DNA from: Streptomyces paradoxus
Lineage (GTDB): Bacteria; Actinomycetota; Actinomycetes; Streptomycetales; Streptomycetaceae
DNA: 64,000 nucleotides
NCBI RefSeq assembly: GCF_014202475.1
Contig: NZ_JACHGV010000014.1
Coordinates: forward strand, 118,396-182,395
Reading direction: 5' to 3'
In this document: in pieces, positions 35,921-44,313 of the stretch
Layout of the letters: the number at the start of each line of letters is the position of its first letter
Position numbering within the stretch: position 1 is the first letter of the stretch
The notes under the pieces: generated by a model
Told to the model about the DNA's origin: nothing
The model's database searches: none
Seen by the model: the letters and a program-made list of their open reading frames with translations, nothing else
Made by a program: the position numbers and the translations under genes

Positions 35921-36010
35921 GGACCGACCGGCCCTGCCGCGCCGGCCGGAGCCGGGACCGGCCGGGCGGGAGGGCGCTGCGCCATCGGCATGACTGGGGC
36001 CGGTCGGCCC
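35921..36010. promoter_or_regulatory. Two OsdR/DevR-like palindromes between USP and response regulator
   Basis: GGACCGACCGGCCC at 35921-35934 (12 of 14 matches to GGGCCGATCGGCCC) and GGGCCGGTCGGCCC at 35997-36010 lie between the stress protein (start 35836) and the divergent response regulator (start 36098). If the regulator binds them, its own gene is autoregulated. Confidence 0.58.
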
Positions 36011-36097
36011 TAGTGCACACGGCCCATGCCCGTGATGATCGTGAGCACGGGCGGTCCCGGTCCGTGCTCACGGCGTCCAGGGAAGCGAGGGGTCCTG

Positions 36098-36799
36098 ATG
36101 AGCGAGTCACGCAGCTTCAGCCAGGAGCGCCCGATCCGGGTCTTCCTGCTCGACGACCACGAGGTGGTCCGCCGTGGTCTGGCCGACCTGCTGGACGCCG
36201 AACCCGACATCGCGGTGGTCGGTGACGCCGAGAACGTCGAGCACGCGCTGGCGCGGGGCCCGGCGCTACGCCCCGACGTGGCGGTGCTCGACGTACGCCT
36301 GCCCGACGGCGACGGCATCACCGTCTGCCGGGAGCTGCGCAGCCGCATGCCCGGGCTGGCGTGTCTCATGCTGACCTCGTTCGACGACGAGGAGGCCCTG
36401 CTCGACGCGATCATGGCCGGCGCTTCCGGCTATGTCCTCAAGCAGATCAAGGGCTCCGACCTGGTCTCGGCGGTGCGCACGGTCGCTTCCGGGAGGTCCA
36501 TGCTCGACCCGGAGACCACCGCCCGGCTGATGCGCTCGCTGCGCGCCGGCCCCTCCGAACAGCCGGCCGTCGCCCCCGAGCTGGCGAGCCTGTCGCCGCG
36601 CGAGCGGGAGATCCTCGTTCTGATCGGGGACGGTCTGACCAACCGCGAGATCGGCAAGAAGCTCTACCTGTCCGAGAAGACCGTCAAGAACCACATCTCC
36701 CGGCTGCTGGCCAAGCTCGGCGTCCAGCGCCGCGTCCAGGCCGCGGTCCTCGCGTCACAACTGGAGCAGCCGGAGCCGAGCGAACGCCCGGGGCACTGA
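36098..36799 (+). CDS. DevR/OsdR-type response regulator (NarL/LuxR family)
   Basis: A 233-residue response regulator from the ATG at 36098. The receiver keeps the acid pair Asp19-Asp20, phospho-acceptor Asp65 (VAVLDVRLPDGDG), Thr93 (LMLTSFDD) and Lys115 (GYVLKQIKGSD). These equal Asp54, Thr82 and Lys104 of mycobacterial DevR with a constant offset of 11. The C-terminal LuxR helix-turn-helix is LSPREREILVLIGDGLTNREIGKKLYLSEKTVKNHISRLLAKLGVQRRVQAA, also very close to DevR. DevR/OsdR controls dormancy genes under oxygen limitation. The likely sensor is the convergent GAF kinase 45 bases away. Orthology to S. coelicolor OsdR is likely but not proved here. Confidence 0.9.
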   Translation: MSESRSFSQERPIRVFLLDDHEVVRRGLADLLDAEPDIAVVGDAENVEHALARGPALRPDVAVLDVRLPDGDGITVCRELRSRMPGLACLMLTSFDDEEALLDAIMAGASGYVLKQIKGSDLVSAVRTVASGRSMLDPETTARLMRSLRAGPSEQPAVAPELASLSPREREILVLIGDGLTNREIGKKLYLSEKTVKNHISRLLAKLGVQRRVQAAVLASQLEQPEPSERPGH

Positions 36800-36844
36800 G
36801 CCGGACACAGCGCCCCCGGGAAGCCGACCGCGGCACGCCGGCCC

Positions 36845-38575
36845 TCAGCCCTTCGCCGGCCGGACCGGTACCCGCCACTCCACCCGGGTGCCGCCGCCTT
36901 CGGGGTGTTCGCCGAGACGGAGGCGGCCGCCGAGCGCGGCGGCCCGCTCTTCCATGTTCCTGAGCCCGCTGCGCACGGCATGGGCACGGATTCCGCGTCC
37001 GTCGTCGGTCACCGTGAGCGTCAACTCGCCCTGGGCGAACGTCAGATACACGTCCACGGAGCGCGCTTCGGCGTGCCGGGCCACATTGCTCAGGGCCTCG
37101 CCCAGGACCGCGACCGCGTGATCGGCGACATCGCCGGGCACGTCCGTGTCGACCAGCCCCTCGATGCGTACCGCGGGGGCGAAGCCCAGGGACGAGGTGG
37201 CGGCCGTGACCGCCTCCGACACCCGGGCGCGCAGGCCGCTGCCCTCCCGGGTGCCGCCCTGCGCACGCAGCCCGAAGATCGTGGACCGGATGATCTTGAT
37301 GGTCTCGTCCAGGTCGTCGACCGTCCGCGAGAGTCTCTCCTCCGCCTCGGGGTGGTCGATGAAGCGCTGGGTGCTCTGCAGGGTCATCCCGGCCGCGAAC
37401 AGGCGCTGAATGGCCAGGTCGTGCAGGTCGCGGGCGATCCGGTCACGATCCCGGAGCAGCGCGATCTGCTCGGCGTCCCGGCGCCGCTGGGCCAGCTCCA
37501 GGGCCAGCGCCGCCTGCCCGGCGAACCCCAGCAGGGGGCGCGTGTCGGCGTCCGTGAACGGCGTACGGCCCACCGCGCGCCCGAGCAGGAGCACACCACC
37601 CGCCTTGCCGCCGGCCTCCAGCGGAACCCCGACCACGGGCCCGACGCCGGCCCACTGCGCGGCGTCCCGGCCGGTCCGCGCGTCCTCCTGGATGTCCGCG
37701 CTCACCACCGGCGCGGCCGTGGTCAGGACGGCGGCCACGAACCCGTCCTGACCGGAGATCACGAGGCCGCTGCGCCGGCCTGCGTCCAGCCCGACGGCGA
37801 GCAACGGCCGCAGCGTGTTCTCCTCCGGCACCCGCTCGGCGATCATCCCGACGTCGGCGTCGGTGATCTGCCGGGCCTGTTCCACAATCAGTTCCAGGAC
37901 GTCCGTGCTCGGCGCGCCCGACAGCAGGGCGCGCGTGACCTCGGAGCTTGCGCCCAGCCACCGCTCGCGCAGCCGCGTCTCCTCGAACAGCCGGGCATTC
38001 TCGATCGCCACGCCCGCCGCCACCGCGAGGGTGGCCAGCACCGACTCGTCCTCGGCGTCGAACTCCGCCGCGCCGCGCTTCTCGGTGAGGTAGAGGTTGC
38101 CGAACACCTGCTCGCGCACCCGGATGGGCACACCCAGGAACGAGTGCATCGGCGGGTGGTGGGGCGGGAAGCCGTACGACGACGAGTGCTCGGAGAGCTC
38201 CGCCAGCCGCAGCGGCTCGGGGTGCCGGATCAGCTCGCCCAGGATGCCGTGCCCGCTGGGCAGTTCGCCGATCCTGGCCCGCTGCTCGTCGCTGATGCCG
38301 ACGGTGTGGAACTCGGAGAGCATGCGGTCGTCTCCGATGACACCCAGCGCCCCGTACTCGGCGTCCACGAGCACCACGGCGGCCTCGACGATGCGCCGGA
38401 GCACCTGCGGCAGATCCAGCTCCCGACCGACCGACAGCACCGCTTCGAGCAGGTTGTGCACCCGGTCCTGAGTGCCGCGCGCCGCGTCGATCCGCGCCTG
38501 GAGCTCGTCCAGCAGCTCGTCCAGCCGCAGCTTGGGCAGACGCTGCTCGGAACGCCCGGGCCGTTCCCCGCTCAT
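36845..38575 (-). CDS. DevS/OsdK-type GAF sensor histidine kinase
   Basis: A 576-residue kinase starts at the ATG at 38575 with GGAGGAG upstream. Two GAF domains (about 60-200 and 225-370) come before a NarX/DesK-type HisKA_3 and HATPase. GAF-A holds SSYGFPPHHPPMHSFLGVPIRVREQVFGNLYLTEK; in DevS the matching FP-x-HHPPM-like segment contains the heme-ligand His, so His139/140 are candidate heme ligands. The phospho-His is in IARDLHDLAIQRLFAAG, and the HATPase boxes LGEALSNVARHAEA and VTDDGRGI are present. No membrane segments. It probably senses oxygen, NO or CO through heme and phosphorylates the adjacent DevR-like regulator. Confidence 0.9.
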   Translation of the reverse strand: MSGERPGRSEQRLPKLRLDELLDELQARIDAARGTQDRVHNLLEAVLSVGRELDLPQVLRRIVEAAVVLVDAEYGALGVIGDDRMLSEFHTVGISDEQRARIGELPSGHGILGELIRHPEPLRLAELSEHSSSYGFPPHHPPMHSFLGVPIRVREQVFGNLYLTEKRGAAEFDAEDESVLATLAVAAGVAIENARLFEETRLRERWLGASSEVTRALLSGAPSTDVLELIVEQARQITDADVGMIAERVPEENTLRPLLAVGLDAGRRSGLVISGQDGFVAAVLTTAAPVVSADIQEDARTGRDAAQWAGVGPVVGVPLEAGGKAGGVLLLGRAVGRTPFTDADTRPLLGFAGQAALALELAQRRRDAEQIALLRDRDRIARDLHDLAIQRLFAAGMTLQSTQRFIDHPEAEERLSRTVDDLDETIKIIRSTIFGLRAQGGTREGSGLRARVSEAVTAATSSLGFAPAVRIEGLVDTDVPGDVADHAVAVLGEALSNVARHAEARSVDVYLTFAQGELTLTVTDDGRGIRAHAVRSGLRNMEERAAALGGRLRLGEHPEGGGTRVEWRVPVRPAKG

Positions 38576-38767
38576 CGTCTCCTCCGACCGGTTCCCGCGG
38601 CGCACCCGCGAGGGCACCTTCTCCGACTCACGATAGTGGGTCACGGTGGCCTGGGCCGCGGGCGTCAGACGGCTCATGCGACGGTCCGGACGCATCGGCG
38701 GTACCGCCGTGGAACAGTGGAGGAGAGGAGACTCGGCGCCCGTGCGGGCCGGACTAAGGAGGCCAGG

Positions 38768-39655
38768 ATGCGTCCCCTTGTGCTGGCGGGCATCGACGGA
38801 TCCGAGTGCGCAGCGGCAGCCGCCGGCTGGGCGGCGCGGGAGGCCGCGCTGCGCGGCGTTCCGCTACGGCTGCTGCATGCGTCTCCGCGGCTTCCCGGGA
38901 CCACCGTTCCGCGCCCGGCCCTGGACCGAATGCGCTTCATGGGCGTCCGGTTGACGCAGCGGGCGGTCGAGGACCTCGCCGGCCGCCACCCGGACCTCGC
39001 AGTGGAGGGCGGGCAGGCCGACGAGGACCCGGTCGACGCTCTTCTCGGTGCGGCACGCGATGCCGGGCTCCTCGTCGTCGGCACTCGCGGGACGGGCGGT
39101 TTCGAGGGGCTGGCGGTCGGCTCGGTCGCCCTGCGGATGGCGGCAGCGGCCCCTTGCCCTGTCGTACTCGTCCCGCCCCGCCCCGGCGCCTACGCCGACG
39201 CGGCGCCCGCGACCCGCCGCACCGGCCGGATCGTGCTGGGTTTCGACGCCCACCGTCCGGTCGGTGAGGCGGCCGGCTTCGCGTTCTCGGCCGCCGAGGC
39301 GCGCGGGGCACGCCTGCGCGTGGTGCAGGCCTGGGGCCTGCCCGCCGAGTCCGTTTCCTCCCGCACCCTGGTGGTGACCGAGGAGGACCGCGCCACCTGG
39401 GAGGACCAGGAAGTCCTGGAGCTCTCCGACGCCGTGCGGCCGTGGCAGGAGAAGCACCCGCGAGTTTCGACCGCCACCGATCTCATGCTGCTCCATCCCG
39501 CGGAAGCGCTGCTGAACGCCTCCCGGAACGCGGACCTGCTCGTCGTGGGGCGCCGCACCGAGCCGGCCGCGGCCGAGGGCCGGCTGGGCCCGGTCACTCA
39601 CGCCGTACTGCACCATGCCCGCTGCCCGGTCGCGGTCGTACCGCACGGAGGATGA
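38768..39655 (+). CDS. Universal stress protein (two UspA domains)
   Basis: A 295-residue tandem UspA protein from the ATG at 38768 after AAGGAGG. Domain 1 has the full ATP loop (GTRGTGGFEGLAVGS) after LVLAGIDGSECAAAAAGWAAREAALRG. Domain 2 has GRIVLGFDAHRPVGEAAGFAFSAAEARG and a degraded loop in VVGRRTEPAAAEGRLGPVTHAVLHHARCPVAVVPHGG. Its N-terminus lacks the extra residues of the other two copies and its divergence suggests a separate subfamily. It is divergent from the sensor kinase and ends 4 bases from the convergent phosphofructokinase. Confidence 0.9.
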   Translation: MRPLVLAGIDGSECAAAAAGWAAREAALRGVPLRLLHASPRLPGTTVPRPALDRMRFMGVRLTQRAVEDLAGRHPDLAVEGGQADEDPVDALLGAARDAGLLVVGTRGTGGFEGLAVGSVALRMAAAAPCPVVLVPPRPGAYADAAPATRRTGRIVLGFDAHRPVGEAAGFAFSAAEARGARLRVVQAWGLPAESVSSRTLVVTEEDRATWEDQEVLELSDAVRPWQEKHPRVSTATDLMLLHPAEALLNASRNADLLVVGRRTEPAAAEGRLGPVTHAVLHHARCPVAVVPHGG

Positions 39656-39659
39656 CGGC

Positions 39660-40685
39660 TCAGCCGAAGAACACCTCGAACTCGTCGTACAACGACGGCT
39701 CCACCGTCTTGTTCTGGGCGGTGGCGTCCGCGAGGGGCACGCGGACGATGTCGGTGCCCTTGAGGGCGACCATGCGGCCGAAGTCCCCTTCCTCGACCGC
39801 GTCGATGGCGTGCAGCCCGAAACGGGTGGCCAGCCACCGGTCGAAGGGGCTCGGGGTGCCGCCGCGCTGGATGTGACCCAGGACCGTGGTGCGGGCGTCC
39901 TTCTGGGTGCGTGCCGAGATCTCCTGGGCCAGCCATTCGCCGATGCCGGACAGCCGCACATGGCCGAACTCGTCCAGCGACTGGTCCTTGAGGATCAACT
40001 GCCCTTCCTTGGGGACAGCCCCTTCGGCCACGACGACGATCGGCGCGTAATTGATCTCGAACCGGCGCATCACCAGCTCACAGACCTGATCGATGTCGAA
40101 CGGCCGCTCGGGGATGAGGATGACGTTGGCGCCGCCCGCGACACCGGCGTGCACGGCGATCCAGCCGGAGTGGCGTCCCATCACCTCCACCACGAGGGCG
40201 CGCATGTGTGATTCGGCGGTGGTGTGGAGGCGGTCGATGGCCTCCGTCGCGATGCCGACGGCGGTGTCGAAGCCGAAGGTGTAGTCGGTGCCCGAGACGT
40301 CGTTGTCAATGGTCTTCGGCACGCCGACCAGGTTGATCCCCTGCCGGCTGAGCTCTGTCGCCGCCCCGAGCGTGTCCTCCCCGCCGATCACGACGAGCGC
40401 GTCCACATCGTGCGCGGCCAGGGTGTCCCGCACCCGTTGCAGCCCGTTCTCGTGCTTGAAGGGGTTCGTCCGGGAGGAACCGAGGATGGTTCCGCCCCGG
40501 GGGAGAATCCCTCGGACGCTGGAGATGTCCAGCGGCACGACGTCGTTCTTGAGCAGGCCGAGCCATCCGTCCCGCACACCGACGAAGTCGAACGAGTACT
40601 CCTGTACGCCCTTGCGTACGACACTGCGGATCACCGCGTTGAGGCCGGGGCAGTCACCGCCCCCGGTCAGCACTCCGACCTTCAT
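39660..40685 (-). CDS. pfkA: 6-phosphofructokinase (PfkA family, mixed ATP/PPi signature)
   Basis: A 341-residue phosphofructokinase from the ATG at 40685. The N-terminal phosphate loop LTGGGDCPGLNAVIR, the donor-binding segment GGEDTLGAATELS, the substrate motif PKTIDNDVSGTDYTFGFDTAV, EVMGRHSGWIAVHAGVAGGANVILIPE and QRGGTPSPFDRWLATRFG are complete. In E. coli numbering, which coincides here, positions 104 and 124 are Asp and Lys. Those residues are found in pyrophosphate-dependent enzymes; ATP enzymes have Gly at both. Streptomycete and Amycolatopsis enzymes form one clade that contains both donor types, so the donor cannot be fixed from sequence. It catalyses fructose-6-phosphate phosphorylation. 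It is divergent from PPK2. Confidence 0.92.
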   Translation of the reverse strand: MKVGVLTGGGDCPGLNAVIRSVVRKGVQEYSFDFVGVRDGWLGLLKNDVVPLDISSVRGILPRGGTILGSSRTNPFKHENGLQRVRDTLAAHDVDALVVIGGEDTLGAATELSRQGINLVGVPKTIDNDVSGTDYTFGFDTAVGIATEAIDRLHTTAESHMRALVVEVMGRHSGWIAVHAGVAGGANVILIPERPFDIDQVCELVMRRFEINYAPIVVVAEGAVPKEGQLILKDQSLDEFGHVRLSGIGEWLAQEISARTQKDARTTVLGHIQRGGTPSPFDRWLATRFGLHAIDAVEEGDFGRMVALKGTDIVRVPLADATAQNKTVEPSLYDEFEVFFG

Positions 40686-40892
40686 GGGCCTTCTCCCGTC
40701 CGCCGTGCCCCGGGGCATGTGGTCGCTCCTTCCAGCCTCCCCCGGTTCCGACGACGGTTGCCACTCGGCGGACGCCGACCGGCGGACCCTGGGGAGAACC
40801 GGCCCGCTCACGCCGTCCGCCGTGCGGAGCTCCCTGCCCGCCAGTACGGTGCCTGCACGGCGCGTTGATGGAATCCCGGAGCGGGAGACGGC

Positions 40893-41696
40893 ATGACGGA
40901 CAGCAAGGCGGCGAAACTGCCGCGCAAGGCGTACGAGAAGGAACTGCTGCGTCTCCAGACGGAGTTGGTCAAACTCCAGGAGTGGGTGCGGGCGGAGGGT
41001 GCCCGGCTGGTCGTCGTGTTCGAGGGGCGTGACGCGGCCGGCAAGGGCGGCACCATCAAACGGGTCACCGAGCACCTCAACCCGCGGGTCGCACGGATCG
41101 CCGCGCTGCCGAAGCCCACCGAGCGCGAGCGCACCCAGTGGTACTTCCAGCGTTACGTCGAGCACCTGCCGGCCGCCGGGGAGATCGTGCTGTTCGACCG
41201 GTCCTGGTACAACCGGGCCGGCGTCGAACACGTGATGGGCTTCTGCACCAAGGAGGAGTACCAGCTCTTCCTGCGCCAGTGCCCGATCTTCGAACGGATG
41301 CTGGTGGAGGACGGCGTCCTGCTGCGCAAGTACTGGTTCTCGGTCAGCGACACCGAACAGCAGGAGCGCTTCCGCAAGCGTCTGGAGGACCCGCTGCGCC
41401 GCTGGAAGCTGTCGCCGATGGACCTTGAGTCGATCACCCACTGGGAGGCGTACTCGCGCGCCAAGGACGCGATGCAGGTGCACACCGACATCGCCGAGGC
41501 ACCGTGGTACGTCGTGGAGAGCGACGACAAGCGCCGGGCCCGGCTGAACATGATCGCCCACCTGCTGGAGTCCGTGCCGTACCACGAGGCGCCCCCGCCG
41601 GTGCTGGAACTGCCCGAACGACCGCCCTCGACCGGCTACCAGCGCCCCCCGCGCGACCTGCAGACCTACGTTCCCGACCACGCCGCACACCTGTGA
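40893..41696 (+). CDS. ppk2: Polyphosphate kinase 2
   Basis: A 267-residue PPK2 protein starts at the ATG at 40893 after GGGAGA. Walker A is FEGRDAAGKGGT (residues 45-53 for GRDAAGKGG), the Walker-B-type segment is EIVLFDRSWYNRAGVE and the lid contains PLRRWKLSPMDLESITHWEAYSRAKDAM. One-domain PPK2 enzymes of this length transfer phosphate between polyphosphate and nucleotides. The direction (GDP or ADP phosphorylation versus polymer synthesis) is not fixed by sequence alone. Next to phosphofructokinase and the dormancy regulators, it fits energy maintenance when respiration stops. The divergent gap (40686-40892) carries only a weak palindrome-like core (GCCGACCGGC at 40774). Confidence 0.92.
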   Translation: MTDSKAAKLPRKAYEKELLRLQTELVKLQEWVRAEGARLVVVFEGRDAAGKGGTIKRVTEHLNPRVARIAALPKPTERERTQWYFQRYVEHLPAAGEIVLFDRSWYNRAGVEHVMGFCTKEEYQLFLRQCPIFERMLVEDGVLLRKYWFSVSDTEQQERFRKRLEDPLRRWKLSPMDLESITHWEAYSRAKDAMQVHTDIAEAPWYVVESDDKRRARLNMIAHLLESVPYHEAPPPVLELPERPPSTGYQRPPRDLQTYVPDHAAHL

Positions 41697-41826
41697 CGCG
41701 CCGAGGTCAGAGCCCTCGTACCTGCGCATCTACACTGCCCACGACACCCGCGCCCCGATCCTTATGCCGGGTGCGTCGAAGTCCCGCGCCGACAGCGCGG
41801 TCACGCTCACGAGCCGGTGCCCGCAG

Positions 41827-42408
41827 GGCGTCGACGGCGCGATCGTCGTGCGGCTCCCGCTGCCGCCCGGCGCACTGCCCACGCTCTGGCAGGACGACGA
41901 CCGGTACGTCGCCTCCTACCTCTCCCCCTACACCGGCTACTACCTGACCGGCGACAGCGGTCACATCGACGACGGCTACGTCTTCGTCATGGGCCGCACC
42001 CATGACGTCATCAACGTCGCCGGACACCGCCTATCCACCGGCAGCAGTGAAGAGGCCCTGGCCGCCCATCCCGACGTCGCCGAATGCGCCGTCATCGGCG
42101 TCGCCGACGCCCTGAAGGGGCAGGTACCGCGCGGCTTCGTCGTCCTGGAAGCCGACGTCGAGCGCGAACCGGGCGAGGTCGAGGCCGAACTCGTCCAGCT
42201 CGTGCGCGAGCGCATCGGCGCCGTCGCCTCCCTCAAGGACGTCGCGGTAGTAGCCGCCCTGCCCAAGACCCGCTCGGGAAAGATCCTCCGCAAGACGATG
42301 CGCGGCATCGCCGACGGGCACGACGAACCCATCCCCTCCACAGTGGACGACCCCGGTGTCATCGAGGTCCTGCACCCTGTTCTCCGCCGCGCCGGTCACG
42401 CCCCGTGA
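41827..42408 (+). pseudogene. Acetyl/propionyl-CoA synthetase, C-terminal remnant
   Basis: Similarity starts in the middle of the enzyme at GVDGAIVVRLPLPPGALPTLWQDDDRYVASYLSPYTGYYLTGDSGHIDDGYVFVMGRTHDVINVAGHRLSTGS and continues to the A10 motif PKTRSGKILRKTMRGIADG. That is about 195 residues of a protein normally over 600 long. The N-terminal ATP- and CoA-binding parts are absent, and the sequence in front (41764-41826) shows no similarity. An open frame continues from an ATG at 41764, but the product would lack its P-loop. It sits directly before another remnant, so this is a deletion scar. Confidence 0.8.
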
Positions 42409-42459
42409 TCGACTGTCGCCTTCCCTGGCTGACGGTGGGCGGGCGCGCCCGGCGGACTG

Positions 42460-42810
42460 CCCATCGAAGCCTTTGACGCCGATCATGTCGCGACCTGGAG
42501 TCTCCCCAGCGACCCGGCAGACGTCTCCACGGCCCGCGCCCAGGCATCCGATCAACTGACCGCCTGAGGGCTGGAAGAACTGGCCTTCATCACCTTCAGT
42601 CCGCCCTGACGTGCGAAGTCTCCGACGCTAGCAGCACCGCCCCGCACCTGCGTCGCGCCCGGGTCTTCGACGAGGGCGGCCGGGGCCTGCTCCTCCTCGT
42701 CCAGCCCACCGAACACTGGAGCGCACGGCACAACCGCGAGGGCAAGGTCGTCTGGGCGGAGCAGGCGATTCCAGCAACCGTTGCGGAACTCTCATCCGCT
42801 CTGGCTTCTT
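42460..42810 (+). pseudogene. PP2C/SpoIIE-type phosphatase with ATPase domain, remnant
   Basis: Two frames of a familiar C-terminus can be read. PIEAFDADHVATWSLPSDPADVSTARAQASDQLTA ends in TGA where TGG (Trp) is normal, then GLEELAFITF follows. After a gap, LTCEVSDASSTAPHLRRARVFDEGGRGLLLLVQPTEHWSARHNREGKVVWAEQAIP appears. This is the HATPase_c tail found at the end of streptomycete GAF-PP2C proteins. Roughly 40 residues between the blocks, including the ELVTNA region, are missing. The upstream phosphatase domain is absent as well. Non-functional. Confidence 0.72.
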
Positions 42811-42881
42811 GCGCGAGTTGCGCCGCGCGGCTCGTGCCCCATGCCGGGACCCACTTGCCACAGCCCACCCGACCGCATAGC

Positions 42882-42900
42882 ATTACGATCGTAATATGAT
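42882..42900 (+). promoter_or_regulatory. TetR-type operator ATTACGATCGTAAT with -10 (OYE promoter)
   Basis: A perfect 14-bp palindrome at 42882-42895 overlaps the first base of a -10-like TATGAT (42895-42900) upstream of the Old Yellow Enzyme gene. It is the best copy of a motif found at five further promoters in 45-50 kb. The transcript leader would be about 140 bases. Confidence 0.68.
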
Positions 42901-43046
42901 AGGCAGATGCCGACTCCGACTCGGTCGGCGGGCGCAGGGCGGGTGCGTCTTCGGACCCGGAAGCAGAAGAGCCCGGTGTCCACGTCCACGCGGTGTCCGC
43001 CCCCGCCCCTTTTTGGAACCACCACCCATCACCTGAGGAATCACCC

Positions 43047-44114
43047 ATGCTCAACGCCCTGTGGAACCCGACCGTCGTCGGAGAGATCTCCCTGCCGCAC
43101 CGGCTGGCCATGGCCCCCCTGACCCGCAGCAGGGCCACCCCGGACGGCGTGCAGACCGAGCTGAACGCCGAGTACTACGCCCAGCGCGCCTCGCACGCGC
43201 TCATCATCACCGAGGGCACCCAGCCCTCCGCCGACGGCCAGGGCTACCCGGTGACCCCGGGCATCTACACCGAGGAACACATCGCCGGCTGGCGCAAGGT
43301 CACCGACGCCGTACACAAGGCCGACGGACGCATCGTCATCCAGCTGATGCACACCGGGCGCATCTCCCACCCGGACAACACCCCCCACCACCGGCAGCCG
43401 GTGGCACCCTCCGCGATCAAGCCGGCTGGCCAGACGTTCACCCCGTCCGGGCTCCAGGAGATGCCGGAGCCGCGCGAGCTGTCCACCGAGGAGGTCGCCG
43501 CGACGGTCGACGACTTCCGGCGCGCCGCCGCAGCCGCCATCGCGGCCGGCGCCGACGGCGTCGAGATCCACGGGGCCAACGGCTACCTGGTCAACCAGTT
43601 CCTCTTCCCCAGCGCCAACCAGCGCACGGATCAGTACGGGGGCTCCCTCGACAACCGCATCCGTTTCGCGGTGGAGGTCGCCACGGCCGTGGCCGACGAG
43701 ATCGGCGCCGGCCGCACCGGCATCCGGCTCTCTCCCGGCAACCCCTTCAAGCTCAACGACCTCGCGGAGAGCGACCCGCACGAGCTCTACCCGCACCTCC
43801 TGCGCGCCCTCGCCCCCCTCAACCTCGCCTACCTGCACATCGGCCACGGCGGCGACGAGGAACTCCTCTTCACCCTCCGCAAGTTGTGGCCGACCACGCT
43901 GATCCTCAACCGGGCCGGTGCCGACATCGCCACCCGCGCCAAGGACATCGAAGAAGGTCTGGCCGACGTCGTCACCGTCGGCACCATGGCCCTCGCCAAT
44001 CCCGACCTCGTCGAGCGCGTACGCTCCGGCGCCCCCCTGAACACCCCCGACCCCGCCACCTTCTACGGCGGCGGCGCGGCCGGCTACACCGACTACCCCA
44101 CCCACGCCGCCTGA
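43047..44114 (+). CDS. Alkene reductase (Old Yellow Enzyme, NemA-like)
   Basis: A 355-residue FMN oxidoreductase starts at the ATG at 43047 (MLNALWNPTVVGEISLPHR) with GAGGA upstream. The N-terminal strand MAPLTRSRATPDGVQ, the substrate-anion pair in HGANGYLVNQFLFPSANQRTDQYGGSLDNRIRF, and GTMALANPDLVERVRSGAPLN with the terminal FYGGGAAGYTDYP motif identify the N-ethylmaleimide-reductase branch. These enzymes reduce activated C=C bonds and nitro compounds with NAD(P)H. The E. coli counterpart nemA is controlled by the TetR-type NemR. Here a perfect TetR-type palindrome covers the promoter, and two TetR genes follow within 6 kb. Confidence 0.9.
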   Translation: MLNALWNPTVVGEISLPHRLAMAPLTRSRATPDGVQTELNAEYYAQRASHALIITEGTQPSADGQGYPVTPGIYTEEHIAGWRKVTDAVHKADGRIVIQLMHTGRISHPDNTPHHRQPVAPSAIKPAGQTFTPSGLQEMPEPRELSTEEVAATVDDFRRAAAAAIAAGADGVEIHGANGYLVNQFLFPSANQRTDQYGGSLDNRIRFAVEVATAVADEIGAGRTGIRLSPGNPFKLNDLAESDPHELYPHLLRALAPLNLAYLHIGHGGDEELLFTLRKLWPTTLILNRAGADIATRAKDIEEGLADVVTVGTMALANPDLVERVRSGAPLNTPDPATFYGGGAAGYTDYPTHAA

Positions 44115-44124
44115 CGAAGAGCAC

Positions 44125-44156
44125 GGTGCCCGAAGGGATCATCTCCTTCGGGTGCC
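44125..44156 (+). terminator. Hairpin after the Old Yellow Enzyme gene
   Basis: GGTGCCCGAAGG-GATCATCT-CCTTCGGGTGCC forms a 12-bp stem with two G-T pairs, starting 11 bases after the stop codon. It is a typical GC-rich streptomycete terminator without a clear T-run. Confidence 0.7.
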
Positions 44157-44162
44157 TGGGCA

Positions 44163-44230
44163 CGCCTGCGGCGCACGGCGGCCGGCACCCCGAGGAGTCA
44201 TCGGGCTGCCACCGACGTGCGCCGCAGGCG
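44163..44230. repeat. Perfect 15-bp inverted repeat with 38-bp structured spacer
   Basis: CGCCTGCGGCGCACG (44163-44177) pairs perfectly with CGTGCGCCGCAGGCG (44216-44230). The spacer holds a further stem (GGCACCCCGA against TCGGGCTGCC). The whole forms a 68-base hairpin between the terminator at 44125 and the convergent thioesterase gene. It could be a bidirectional terminator or a small non-autonomous repeat. Confidence 0.6.
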
Positions 44231-44313
44231 TTTCACCTCGCACTCCGGGGTTCTGCGCCGAGATCGAGGGAGTCCGACATCACGGCCAGACCGATACCGG
44301 TCGCCGCCGAGGC

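Noticed and set aside
40772..40785. Possible OsdR-like site between pfkA and ppk2
   Set aside because: Only the central ten bases resemble the palindrome and the outer GG/CC pairs are missing. I list it only as weak within the ppk2 entry.
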